Notes under the pieces: generated by a model
Told to the model about the DNA's origin: nothing
Seen by the model: the letters and a program-made list of their open reading frames with translations, nothing else
The model's database searches: none
Shown: in pieces, positions 31,960-43,703 of the stretch
How the letters are laid out: each line of letters starts with the position of its first letter
How positions within the stretch are numbered: position 1 is the stretch's first letter
Translations under genes and position numbers: made by a program
Source of the DNA: Arabidopsis thaliana
Taxonomy: Eukaryota; Streptophyta; Magnoliopsida; Brassicales; Brassicaceae
NCBI RefSeq assembly: GCF_000001735.4
Contig: NC_003076.8
Coordinates: 23,997,835-24,061,834, forward strand
DNA length: 64,000 nucleotides
Direction of reading: 5' to 3'

Positions 31960-32345
31960 TATTTAATTTTTTGTTCACAAGTTTTTATTTTTGTATTAAA
32001 ATTGGTAACACTTATGTCACAATCTATGACCAAACGCAAAAGTCACTAAAACAGTGACAAATTGTGTCATCGTTGTTACAAAATTCTCGTAACTATACAT
32101 GACATAAATTCAGTCACAATTATCGTATAATTTAGTTACTATATTTGGTCGCAAATCCGTACTTATATTTATGACTATATAATTTGTAACAAATTTGACA
32201 TAATTAGTGACAAACATTAGTTACATTCAATTAAGTCATAATATTATAACGAAATAGTAACGTTTTTATGACCAAATAAATACGTCACAATTTTGTATGA
32301 AAATGGTCACAATTTTCTGACGAAAATAATGACCGTAATTTTTTC
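31960..32345. repeat. Right subterminal repeat array of the CACTA element
   Basis: Repeated GTCACAA / TTGTGAC / GTGACAAA motifs in both orientations, mirroring the left array. It ends near GATATTC-like sequence that, on the other strand, resembles the inner part of the left terminus. Confidence 0.7.
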
Positions 32346-32502
32346 GTAAGAATATCGATTTCTGACCAGACGCTCTTCAATATCCGTTAGTAGTTGTGAC
32401 ACTTGAATGTGGTTTTGGACATGTCACCAGAAACTTGTCTTCAAGTGGTCTAACTGGAACCATGGCTGCTGCGATTCAAAATCTTACGCAACTAGAAACT
32501 CT

Positions 32503-33511
32503 GTAAGTAAGCTTGAATAATATACATACCGTTGCGTTTAAAAAAGCTACTCTCCAGCGACCGTGTTTCCAGCACTCCAAATTCATTATTTTCTGTTTAA
32601 TGGGCTGATAAAACCCATGTTTGGCCCATAACAATTATTTCTGTTATTATAGCAACGTTGAAAAATATACATACCGTTGCGTTTAAAACGCTACTCTCCA
32701 GCACTCCAAATCGCCAATCGCGTTCTCAAACAGTGCTAATCGCCGATGAAGAGGTCTCATTGTCATCGCCGTCCTTCTCACGACGGGAGATTTCGCTGCC
32801 GTATATGGCCGATTTATCTCCGGAGATTCCTCACATTCGTCCTCCTCCTCACAAAAGTTATTGGGCCGGCTCAAAGAGATGGAATCAAAATTCTCTCAGT
32901 TTCATGGCCGGAAGGTAATTTCTCAGTTTATGATGTAACTGAAAATCCTTTAAAAATTTGAACTTTATGATTTTAGATATCTGATAATGGCGTCTTTGTC
33001 TTGAAATTTGTTTCTTCATGTTGACCCACTTCTCTTTAGATAATAGTCATTGTTGATAAATGTGAATCCTCTGCTTTGTGATTAGAAGCTGTTCTTGTCG
33101 ATGAAGACGTCAAAATGTGTATTAATTAGTGATAAATTATCCGATATGATTCAATCAAAGTCACTGACCACTAGAAAGTCAAATCTCTTGCTTTCTCTCT
33201 GTGTGAACATTTTTTAATGCGTTAAAAGAGTGGTGACTGTAAAACCCTCTATTGACATATTCTCTTAAAAACACAGAAGTTGCATATTATTTTTTCTAAA
33301 TACAAGTTGCATATATTCTGACATTCTTGGGACAAATCAAATTTGTAATTGTAAAGTTGCAATAGAAAACACATTTACTCATTCGTTTCACTGACTCAGG
33401 ACATCTTGCCATGTTGCCAGAGGCTTGGACTGTTTCTTGGGTTTATCTATTTATACGCTGTGTTTCTCTCAAACTCTGGCATTGGTAAGGTTTTGATATC
33501 TAAAAGCAATT
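32503..33511. promoter_or_regulatory. Region between the RLK relic and the 884-aa RLK gene
   Basis: Starts with the abrupt end of the relic. ACCGTTGCGTTTAAAA occurs at 32528 and again at 32673, and also at 18891 on the far side of the relic, so it marks duplicated flanks. A plus-strand frame at 32658-32918 (86 aa) has no recognised domain. The family promoter box TAGAAAACACATTTACTCATT is at 33363-33383, about 130 bp before the start codon. Confidence 0.55.
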
Positions 33512-36500
33512 ATGGATAGTCCTTGTTGGCTTTTGCTGCTGCTATTAGGAGCTTTTGCCATTATTGGTTGTGTTCAAGCTCAGGATCAACAAGGTACCTA
33601 AATCTTAATGGTTTATATGTATATTACACTACTACTTCTTACTGATTCGAGTCTTAGTTATGTTTGTATCTGAGATGCTTTTGATTTTTCACTCTCTTAA
33701 CAGAGTTTATCAGTTTGGATTGCGGGTTACCCATGACTGAACCGTCTTCTTATACTGAGTCAGTAACCGGACTACGGTTCTCGTCTGATGCTGAATTCAT
33801 CCAGACTGGTGAAAGTGGTAAAATCCAGGCGAGTATGGAGAATGACTACCTTAAGCCGTACACGAGGCTGAGGTATTTTCCAGAGGAGAGAAGGAACTGC
33901 TATAGTTTGAGTGTTGACAAGAACAGGAAATATTTGATCAGGGCTAGGTTCATTTATGGGAATTACGATGGTCGTAACTCTAACCCGATATTTGAACTGC
34001 ATCTAGGACCTAATCTGTGGGCAACTATAGATTTGCAAAAGTTTGTGAATGGTACAATGGAGGAGATCCTTCACACTCCAACATCAAACTCTTTGAACGT
34101 TTGTCTTGTTAAGACAGGGACAACTACACCCTTGATCTCAGCCTTGGAATTACGGCCATTAGGAAATAATTCTTATCTCACAGATGGTTCTTTGAATCTT
34201 TTCGTTCGGATATATCTCAACAAGACAGATGGCTTTCTTCGGTAAGTGTTTTTTTTTTGGTTAACAGTGATGGATTCTATATTCCTATACTCTTTATTTT
34301 TAACATTCCTATACTTATTCAAGGATAATACAACCTTTGTTCCACATAGGTACCCGGATGATATTTATGATCGCAGATGGCATAATTACTTTATGGTGGA
34401 TGATTGGACCCAAATTTTCACCACTCTCGAAGTGACCAATGATAACAATTATGAACCACCAAAAAAGGCTCTTGCAGCGGCTGCCACGCCTTCTAATGCC
34501 AGCGCGCCATTGACAATCAGTTGGCCACCAGACAATCCTGGTGACCAATATTACTTGTACAGCCACTTCTCTGAGATACAAGATTTACAGACCAATGATA
34601 CCAGAGAATTTGACATATTATGGGATGGAGCTGTTGTTGAAGAAGGTTTCATCCCTCCAAAGTTAGGGGTGACTACTATCCATAATCTTTCTCCAGTGAC
34701 ATGCAAAGGAGAAAATTGCATTTACCAGCTAATAAAAACCTCGAGGTCAACTCTTCCTTCTCTACTTAACGCTCTTGAAATCTACACAGTTATCCAATTT
34801 CCACGGTCGGAAACAAATGAAAATGATGGTATGTTACTTATCTTCATTGTTATGCAGATACAGTCTGTTTTTTTTTTTTAACTAGAGAAATCAACTTCAC
34901 CTGCTAATTCTCACATCCTTGAGCTCTACATCAGTGGTTGCTGTTAAAAATATCGAAGCTGCCTATAAATTGAGTAGAATCAGGTGGCAAGGAGATCCTT
35001 GCGTCCCTCAAAAGTATGCGTGGGATGGTTTGAACTGTAGCAACAACACAGATGTTTCTAAACCTCCAAGAGTATTATCCTTGTAAGTCGTAAGATCCAA
35101 GATATGAACATGCACACTTTGACACTTATCTTCAAAATAAGTTAACTATCATGCTTTGGAATCACCAGAAATTTGTCTTCGAGCGGTTTAACTGGAATCA
35201 TTGCGGCCGCAATTCAAAACCTTACACATTTAGAAAAACTGTAAGTATGGCCATAGTTAATATTGGTTTTGTTGATGGAGGAAAACCTAATGAGCTCTAC
35301 TTTATTTTGGAAATAAACTTTTAGGGACTTGTCAAATAACACACTAACTGGAGTGGTGCCGGAATTTCTAGCCCAGATGAAATCGTTGGTGATCATGTAA
35401 GTTGCTCAGCATATTTTCGTTTACTTTCAGTTCTCCTTTGGTTCATGTGTCTGTATGCATGAAGATTGCTCTTCTTTAATAGAAACTTAAGCGGCAACAA
35501 TCTTAGTGGTCCCCTTCCTCAAGGTCTTCGAAGAGAGGGACTAGAATTACTGTAAGAAACTTCCCACGTACTTTTTAATATTCCACAGTTATTTTCCACA
35601 GCCCTTTTGTGATTTGATGTTTTTAACAACACTCTTTTTCTTGCAGAGTTCAAGGCAACCCAAGGCTTTGTCTCTCTGGTTCCTGCACAGAAAAAAACTC
35701 GAAGAAGAAATTCCCGGTGGTGATTGTTGCATCAGTTGCTTCTGTGGCCATAATTGTTGCTGTGTTGGTTATTATTTTTGTTCTCAGTAAGAAAAAGTCA
35801 TCTACTGTGGGAGGTAATTTGCAGGAGATCTCTCATCAAATCAAGAAACTGCAACAAATCGATGAATTCTTACATACCCTACTTTTTTTCTTTCTTATCT
35901 ATAGCTCTACAACCTCCACTGAGTATGCCAATGGTTCATGATAATTCACCTGAACCATCAATCGAGACGAAAAAGAGAAGGTTTACTTATTCAGAGGTTA
36001 TCAAAATGACGAATAATTTTCAAAGAGTTGTAGGGGAAGGAGGATTCGGTGTTGTTTGTCATGGTACTATAAATGGTTCTGAACAGGTGGCTGTTAAAGT
36101 TCTCTCTCAATCATCAAGTCAAGGATATAAGCATTTTAAGGCAGAGGTATGCATAATCTTCTTAAAAATATGACCATCTAACGCTTTCTCTTACTTTTAT
36201 TTCCCATGAATGATTAGGTTGATCTTCTTCTACGAGTTCACCATACAAATTTGGTGAGTCTTGTTGGATATTGCGATGAAAGAGATCACTTGGCTCTCAT
36301 CTATGAGTTTTTGCCCAAGGGAGACTTAAGACAACATCTATCTGGTAAACTTGAATTTCTTCATGATTCGAAAGTGTATATATGTTTCAACGTTCCCAAG
36401 GATCTAAAGAATCAAGTATTCAGGAAAAAGCGGTGGGTCCTTTATCAACTGGGGTAATCGTCTACGAATAGCTCTGGAGGCTGCACTAGGTTCGTAAGCT

Positions 36501-37266
36501 TATTAGCCAATATTGGCAGCTTAAAATGACTTTCCTTCTGGTGGACTAACAAATAATCATTCCTTTGAATAGGATTGGAATATCTACATTCTGGATGCAC
36601 ACCACCAATTGTACATAGAGATATAAAAACGACAAACATATTGCTGGACGAACAGTTAAAGGCCAAGCTTGCCGATTTCGGCCTTTCGAGATCTTTCCCT
36701 ATTGGAGGTGAAACACATATTTCAACTGTGGTTGCTGGTACTCCTGGATACCTTGATCCTGAGTAAGTGTCGTTAGTTACCATTACAATGTGCTGAAAGT
36801 GAGTTGTCATTTTGCACTTTATATATTGGTTAGAGAGTATAACCATGTACTTTTGCCGTGCAGATATTACCAGACAACTCGACTGGGTGAGAAGAGCGAT
36901 GTGTACAGCTTCGGAATTGTGTTATTGGAGATTATCACAAACCAACCTGTGATTGACCAGTCCCGTTCAAAGTCTCACATATCACAATGGGTTGGATTTG
37001 AGCTTACCCGAGGAGATATTACTAAGATCATGGATCCAAACCTGAACGGGGATTACGAATCTCGTTCTGTATGGAGAGTTCTTGAACTGGCAATGTCGTG
37101 TGCGAATCCTTCTTCTGTGAACCGACCAAACATGTCCCAAGTTGCTAATGAACTGAAAGAATGTCTTGTTTCTGAAAACTTGAGGGAAAATATGAATATG
37201 GACTCTCAGAATTCTCTTAAAGTGAGCATGAGCTTTGACACAGAGTTGTTTCCGAGGGCAAGGTAG
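33512..37266 (+). CDS. LRR receptor-like kinase, subfamily I (malectin-like), 884 aa
   Basis: Thirteen exons: 33512-33593, 33704-34241, 34350-34828, 34935-35082, 35169-35240, 35325-35396, 35483-35551, 35647-35813, 35905-36146, 36218-36344, 36424-36489, 36573-36762, 36864-37266. All have GT-AG borders and consistent phases. Signal peptide 1-~24 ([18 protein letters not shown]), malectin-like ectodomain ~28-360 starting [14 protein letters not shown] linker before three LRRs encoded by exons of 72, 72 and 69 bases, transmembrane segment ~513-536. Kinase from ~585: [11 protein letters not shown] loop, AVKVL lysine, [34 protein letters not shown] and DFG are present, so catalysis is expected. Plasma membrane; ligand unknown. 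Corresponds to AT5G59650. Confidence 0.9.
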
Positions 37267-37897
37267 TATGTGCTGCAGGTAACACAACCATGCTAATTAG
37301 TTGGGCTATTGGTCATGTTTGCTTTGATCATCCACATGCCAAGATCATATACCCTGTTACTTGGTGATGTTTTCATTATTTTATGTGTGCTTAGTGATGT
37401 TTTCATTCTTTGTATGTGTGGCTTGGATGCTAATAATCATTGACCGTAAAAGAGTATACCTCTTTGTGGTTCCATCATTAACAAACAAATGATTTTGGTT
37501 AAATATTTGTAAAATGGTTGGAAGAGTATTGATTTAAAACTGTCAAATAGTATATAAAATTAAAGAAACAGATTATGGATTGTGATTTCTCAACATACAT
37601 TTATCTGTACTCTGAAATTATTAGGCTCACCATTCACTTAAGGCTATGTCAAATATAATTGATGTGATAGTTTATTGCTTAACGTGCTTCTGGGTCTGCT
37701 CCATATCTTCCATGATTGAGTTCATGATAGTGATGTTGGGACTTTGCTGTCCTCTTTTTCTTATTCATTTTGTTGAATAGAAAATGCATTTACTCATTTC
37801 TTTTGGCTTGGCAAAGTCTTTCTTTCGGCTTTTACATTTTCTTCCTAGCCAAATGGTTTTCTTGATTTTTCCTTGGAAGGTTAGAGAAGATGATTAT
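37267..37897 (+). promoter_or_regulatory. Intergenic; promoter of the RLK pseudogene
   Basis: Holds the 3' flank of the 884-aa gene and the shared RLK promoter module: TTCATGATAGTGATGTTGGG near 37720-37740, then TAGAAAATGCATTTACTCAT at about 37778-37798, followed by AAGTCTTTCTTTC. Confidence 0.55.
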
Positions 37898-40800
37898 ATG
37901 AAGAATTCTCTTGGCCTTTTGTTCCTGCTAGTCTCCATCATTCATATTGTTCGAGCTCAAGACCAACAAGGTATCAGAAACCTTTTTTTTCCCTTTTAAA
38001 CACATTCTTTTACAAACTTTTTGGTTCTCAGAAGTGCATTGTTTTAAAGAATAATCTTTATAAATGTCTGCCAACAGGATTCATCAGTTTGGATTGCGGA
38101 CTCCCTGCGAATGAACTGTCTCCTTATGAAGAGAGTTTCACTGGACTGCGGTTCTCTTCGGATGAAAAGTTCATACGTAGTGGAAAAAACGGTCGAATCC
38201 GAGAAAATCCTCAGGGATACGCTAAGCCGTACGCTGAGATATTTTCCAGATGGAATAAGGAACTGCTACAATCTAAACGTTGAGAAGGGCAGGACACATT
38301 TGATTGTGGCTAGGTTTGTATATGGAAATTATGATGGTTTTGACCTTAAGCCAAAGTTTGATCTGTATCTTGGACCTAATCTATGGGCCACGGTGGATTT
38401 GCAAACAGAAGTTAATGGTACAGCGGAAGAGATCTTACACATCCCAACATCAAACTCTTTGCAGATTTGTCTTGTTAAGACTGGGGAAACTATACCGCTA
38501 ATATCGGCTTTGGAATTATGGGAAATGGTTCTTATATCACTAAGTCTGGTTCCTTGAATCTTTTATCACGAACATATCTTAGCAAGTCAGGATCTGATCT
38601 ACGGTAAGTTAACTTCAACTGATCATTGTTTGTTCTTTCTGCTCTGTTTCAATACAAGGGTTGTTTTCATTGACACTTAGAAAAGGTCATACATAAGGTT
38701 TTAAGGCAATCAATATGATCATTTTTTTTTGTTTTACTACTAAAACAACATTGTTTCCCACCCCCAGCTACATGAAAGATGTATATGATCGCACATGGGT
38801 ATCATATGGAGCCAGTTTTCGGACGGGATGGACCCAGATTTATACCGCTCTTGAAGTGAACAATTCCAACAATTATGCTCCACCGAAAGATGCGCTAAGA
38901 AATGCTGCCACACCGACTAATGCCAGTGCACCATTGACGATTGAATGGCCTTCAGGAAGTCCCAGTCAGGAAGTCCCAGGGACCAATATTACTTGTACGC
39001 ACACTTTGCTGAGATCCAAGACTTGCAGGCAAATGATACCAGAGAATTCAACATCCTATTTAACGGAGAAGTTTTTTCTGACCCTATCATTCCTAAGAAA
39101 CTTGACATAACTAGTGTCCAAAGTGTGACCCCAAAAACTTGCCAAGAAGGGAAATGTAGTTTGCAGCTAACAAGAACCAACCGATCAACTCTTCCACCTC
39201 TACTTAACGCTTTGGAAATCTATGCAGTCATCCAGTTCCCGCAATCCGAAACAAATGAAATTGACGGTATGTCTTATGGTTAGTGATCTAGGAAACAAAA
39301 CATAAGCATGGTACTCATGTATGCATTTTTCATGTATTACTTTCTAACATCATCGAAACTTTTTATGTCAGTGATTGCTATAAAAAAGATTGAAGCCATG
39401 TACGAATCGAGTAGAATCAACTGGCAAGGCGATCCATGTGTCCCTCAACATTTTATCTGGGATGGTTTAAATTGCAGCAATACGGATATCTCCACACCAC
39501 CAAGAATTACTTCTTTGTAAGTCGTAAAATCAGTAGACACGGACACTAACTCTTCAAGATCTGTTAGTAGTCATGATCTTTAACTACAACTTTGAATGTG
39601 GTTTTGAAAACTTTACCAGAAACTTGTCTTCAAGTGGTTTAACTGGAAACATAGCTGCTGCCATTCAAAACCTTACGCAACTAGAAAAACTGTAAGTATG
39701 ACTCCTTTGTCGATTGAAAGCAAGAAATTGTTCTATATATAATATCATATAAATTCTCTCTTTCTAACATTAGGGACTTGTCGAATAACAACTTGACTGG
39801 AGGGGTGCCGGAGTTTCTAGGCAACATGAAATCGTTGTCCTTCATGTAAGTTTCTCTCAACATACTTCTTAATGTTTTTCAGATTCCACCTAAGATCATT
39901 TTCGTTTTTAACAGAAATTTAAGTGGGAACAATCTTAGTGGTTCAATACCTCAAACTCTTCAAAAGAAGAGACTAGAACTATTGTAAGAAACTTTCTACA
40001 TAGTTTTTGAAAATTTCTCAGTTGTTTATCCACAACCCTATTGTGCATTTGATGTCATGATAAATCCTTGGCTTCTTGTAGTGTTGAAGGAAACCCAAGG
40101 CTCTGTCTCTCTGATTCATGTAGGAAACCACCTAAGAAGAAAATTCATGTGGCAATTGTTGCATCAGTTGCTTCTGCTGCCATTGTCGTTGCTGTATTGA
40201 TTCTTTTTCTTATACTCAGAAAGAGAAAGTCAACTATTGTACAAGGTACTTGCAAGAGAGACATCAAATAAGAAAACTTTATCAAATCTTGTAAATGTCA
40301 TTGTTCCATTGCATTAAAAGAAGAGATACAAAGAAAAATCGATATGATAATATCCTTTTTCTGATGTATAGGTCAACACCTGCCACCGAGCACATCAACT
40401 GTAGATGTTACATTTGCTAATAAGAAAAGCAAAAGGTTCACATATTTAGAGGTCATCAAAATGACAAACAACTTCCAAAGAGTCTTAGGTAAAGGAGGGT
40501 TCGGCATGGTGTATCATGGTACTGTAAAGGGTTCTGATCAGGTGGCCGTTAAAGTACTCTCTCAATCGTCAACTCAAGGGTATAAACAATTCAAAGCAGA
40601 GGTATCCATATTTCTGCAATCTTCCCAACTAAACTATGTTCTGTGTCTAGCATAACTAAAGGTTACAGTTACAGATTTCAACATTATTTTAATATGAGTC
40701 TTTCTTTAGGTTGATCTTCTTCTGAGAGTTCACCATACAAATTTGGTGAGCCTCACTGGGTATTGCTATGAAGGAGATAATTAGGCCCTTATCTATGAGT

Positions 40801-41737
40801 TTCTTCCCAATGGAGACCTAAAACAACATTTGTCAGGTATATTGTTCTAGTAATCTCATCGCATTTGGTCATGAAACTCAGAAATAGCCTTGAATGGGTC
40901 TAAAAGATCTAATATACAGGAAAAGGAGGTAAATCCATCATCAACTGGAGTATTCGTCTACAAATAGCCTTGAACGCAGCACTAGGTTTGTACTAACTTA
41001 AATACCGTAGAATAAGATGTATATCGACTCATTTTCAGGTTTGCGGTAAATCATTTGATATAGCTGGCTCCATTGCAGGATTGGAGTACTTACATATTGG
41101 ATGCATACCGCCAATGGTTCATAGAGATGTCAAAACTGCCAACATATTGCTAGATGAGAATTTCAAGGCCAAACTCGCTGATTTTGGTCTCTCAAGATCT
41201 TTCCAAGTTAGAGGTGAGTCCTATGATTCGACATTCGTTGCTGGTACTCCTGGATACCTTGATCCCGAGTAAGTATCTCTTTGTTTTGAAACTTCCTATT
41301 CATTCTTCAATGGTTAAAGAGTATATACCCTGTTCTTGTCTTGCAGATATTACCCTACAAGTCGGTTAGCTGCGAAGAGTGATGTCTACAGTTATGGGAT
41401 CGTGTTATTGGAGATGATCACAAACCAGCCCGTGATCTCTGAAAAGTACCACATAACAGAATGGGTTGGCTCTAAGCTTAACCGAGGTGATATTATTGAG
41501 ATCATGGATCCAAACCTTGGCGGGGTTTATGACTCTAATTCTGCGTGGAGAGCACTTGAGCTGGCAATGTCATGCGCAGACCCTTCTTCCTCGAAACGAC
41601 CAACCATGTCTCAGGTAATCAACGAGCTAAAAGAGTGTCTTGTGTGTGAAAACTCGAGGATGAGCAAGACTCGAGGCATGGAATATCAAGAAATGAATAT
41701 TAGCTTGGATACTTCGGTGGTTCCTGGAGCAAGATAG
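37898..41737 (+). pseudogene. LRR receptor-like kinase pseudogene with multiple lesions
   Basis: Has the full exon plan of its neighbours: signal-peptide exon 37898-37970, malectin exons from 38078 and about 38768, LRR exons near 39620, 39775 and 39915, transmembrane exon about 40080-40245, kinase exons to 41737. Lesions compared with the paralogues: (1) a small indel at about 38235, after KPY, shifts the frame, which then stops at 38281-38283; (2) a 7-bp deletion at about 38516-38521 restores it; (3) a perfect 14-bp tandem duplication (38952-38965 and 38966-38979) shifts the second malectin exon; (4) TAG at 40782-40784 replaces the Leu of the kinase ALIYEF segment. HRD and DFG motifs remain. 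It corresponds to AT5G59660, which I recall being annotated as coding; such a model would need to avoid these lesions with unusual introns. Confidence 0.85.
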
Positions 41738-42330
41738 TTTTGACTTTTGAGTAGTTGTCTACTTGTTGTACCAATATTGAATCAACATATCAATTTGTAA
41801 AACATCTATAATAAAATGTGATTTCTTCTCCATGGTTTTGCTTTTGTGACATTCTCCAACAACAACAAAAAAAAAACACTTTTTCGTTATAAAAAGAAAA
41901 AAAAAATGGTGAAGACGCCTAAACCCTAGTAAGAGTGGGGCTTAAGCCCAATGGGCCAAACAAGCGTCTGTGAATGGCGGCAATTTCTTAACGCGAATCA
42001 ATCGTCGATCGCTGGAGAAAAGGTCTCACCGCCGGGAACTGCTGATGATGAAGAAGCGCTCTTTTTCTCGCTCGACGGGATCTTTCGCCGTCGTAAACCA
42101 CCGGAGATTATCATTCTCAGTCGCCGACTCGCCGAAGCCTGCTGAGATAGATGAAAAACCTAGATTTCTCTTGGACTCGCTGCTCTGTGGATTATCCAAA
42201 CAGGTGTTTGCTTTGACATTACACTATAATTTCTACTTACGCATCATGAACTCAAATCTTCTGGTGTGATTAAGATTGTGACATTTGTGCTAAATCAACT
42301 TGTTAAACATGGTTGTGATTTCTTATTGAA
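41738..42330 (+). other. Spacer with an unexplained open frame
   Basis: Two overlapping plus-strand frames (41951-42145 and 41970-42269) have gene-like GC content and start just after GGGCTTAAGCCCAATGGGCC, which contains TGGGCY-type elements. The longer one reads SFAVVNHRRLSFSVADSPKP and KPRFLLDSLLCGLSKQ, then GTGTTTG, which could be a splice donor. I do not recognise it. It may be the 5' remnant of a gene whose remainder was lost. Confidence 0.4.
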
Positions 42331-43703
42331 GGAAATAATTAGGCTAATCAACTTTAGCTGAATTTAAGAGAAAATGATGTCTTCTTACCTCTGTGAAGCT
42401 GCACTAGAATCACACACATTTACTCTTTTTCGCCACTGACTTGTCAAAAGTCTTTCTTTTGTGAATGATATGTTTTTTTTTTTCCCTTATTTATTTGATG
42501 TTTATCTCTCAGACCAAGATTTCTCTCAGACTCGCTGCCCTGTGGTTATCCGAACATGTTTTTCTTTGGATTTTGATAGTGTCTTCTTAAACAAAATAAT
42601 CAGAGGCTAATAACCTAAGCTAAACTTAAGAGACTCACAAATTATTGAATTGAGAGCATCCAAACAACAACAAAAAAGACATTCAAGAAAACAAAAACCC
42701 AAAAAGACCGTCTTGTACTCTAGGTTGTTGGACTCGTCTTATATTATTGATTGTCCTATAATGTGCCAATTTATTGCTTAACGTACTTCTTGGCCCGCTC
42801 CCAAATTCATGACGGGGATATTGGGACATTGTCGTCCTCTTAACCCTCATCTTTCCCTTGGCGAAGGGCTAGCTGCACTAGAAAACACATTTACTCAATT
42901 TTTCACCATTGACTTATCAAAAGTCTTTCTTTTTGTGAATGATTTGGGTTTGCTTATTTATTGAAGTTTATCTTCAGCAGCATTACCGATTATCGATTTC
43001 ATTTTTCTAACAAAAACCCTTTTCCAAAACTACAGGGAAATTGGTAAGACGCCTAAACTTAAAAACCCAAACAGGTTTCTCTTTTGAGATTGCACTAAAA
43101 TGTCTTCGTGCATCATCACTTCATGGTGGATTAAGATCTTTTGGTACGATTGATATGATAGTTTCTTTGGAACTAAGATTCATGCTGATTGTCTGATTAA
43201 TTAAGAAACTACTGTTGCATCAAAAGTGACACTTCTCTAGTAAAACTAAAGAAAAAGAATATTGTTTGTGATTTCTTAAACAAAATAATTAGAGACTAAT
43301 AACCTACGCGATAAAAGAGAACTCACAAATTAGTGAGAGCAAAAAAACTACGGAAAGGACAGTCTTTAAAGAAAAACACAATAAACAATCAACGAAAAAG
43401 GGCAGTCTTGTTTGGACTGTGATATATCAATGTGTGCTTCTTGGTCCGCTCCTTAGTTTCCCAGAAAAAAACTTCATGACGGTGATGTTGGGACATTGTT
43501 GTCCTCTTAACCCTCATCTTCTTCCATTGGTGAAGCTGCCTGCACTAGAAAACATATATACTCATTTTCACCATTGACTTGAGTCCTGACTAAGTCTTTC
43601 TTTTAGTGTATGATATTTGGGTTTGCTTATTTATTTAAAGTTTTATCTTCAACAGCATAGCCACCCGTTGGTTTCTTGATTTTTCCTTGGGAGTTAAGAA
43701 AAG
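42331..43703 (+). repeat. Tandemly repeated RLK promoter modules (about three units)
   Basis: Three diverged copies of one upstream module. Each carries CTGCACTAGAA..ACA(C)ATTTACTC, a Cys-free spacer, CATTGACTT, AAGTCTTTCTTTT and GTGAATGAT: near 42395-42470, 42868-42945 and 43540-43625. The upstream part GTGATGTTGGGACATTGT-GTCCTCTTAACCCTCATC is present at about 42815-42853 and 43480-43520. A further shared part, AAACAAAATAAT.AGAG.CTAATAACCTA, is at about 42592 and 43263. The last unit abuts the start of the 868-aa gene. Confidence 0.75.

Larger units (their letters stand above)
20260..32365 (+). mobile_element. CACTA (En/Spm, ATENSPM-like) DNA transposon, ~12.1 kb
   Basis: The left end is CACTACAATAAAA at 20260, a CACTA terminal inverted repeat. 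Both ends are dense in short GTCACAA/TTGTGAC-type subterminal repeats (about 20280-20790 and 31960-32345), as expected for TNPA binding. Near the right end, the reverse complement (GATATTC..., GGTCA) resembles the subterminal left sequence, but a perfect CACTAC end is missing. The terminal bases at about 32365 therefore look deleted or mutated, and no clear 3-bp target duplication is visible. Inside are a TNPA-like gene (-), a TNP2-like gene (+), captured host-gene fragments and a long CTC repeat. The element interrupts an RLK intron. Confidence 0.88.
19300..32502 (+). pseudogene. LRR receptor kinase relic split by a CACTA element
   Basis: Remaining exons: second malectin-like exon 19514-19989 (476 bases, as in the 887-aa paralogue), next exon 20095-20239 ending RPRITSL, and one LRR exon 32431-32502 (72 bases, normal size). 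The CACTA element at 20260 to about 32365 sits in the intron between the last two. All three pieces keep open frames and splice signals. Missing are the signal-peptide exon, the first malectin exon, the other LRR exons, the transmembrane segment and the whole kinase. The family promoter box lies only about 130 bp upstream of the first surviving exon, so the 5' loss was an internal deletion. It corresponds to AT5G59616 or nearby (recalled). A short secreted ectodomain fragment might still be expressed, but a receptor cannot be. Confidence 0.85.
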
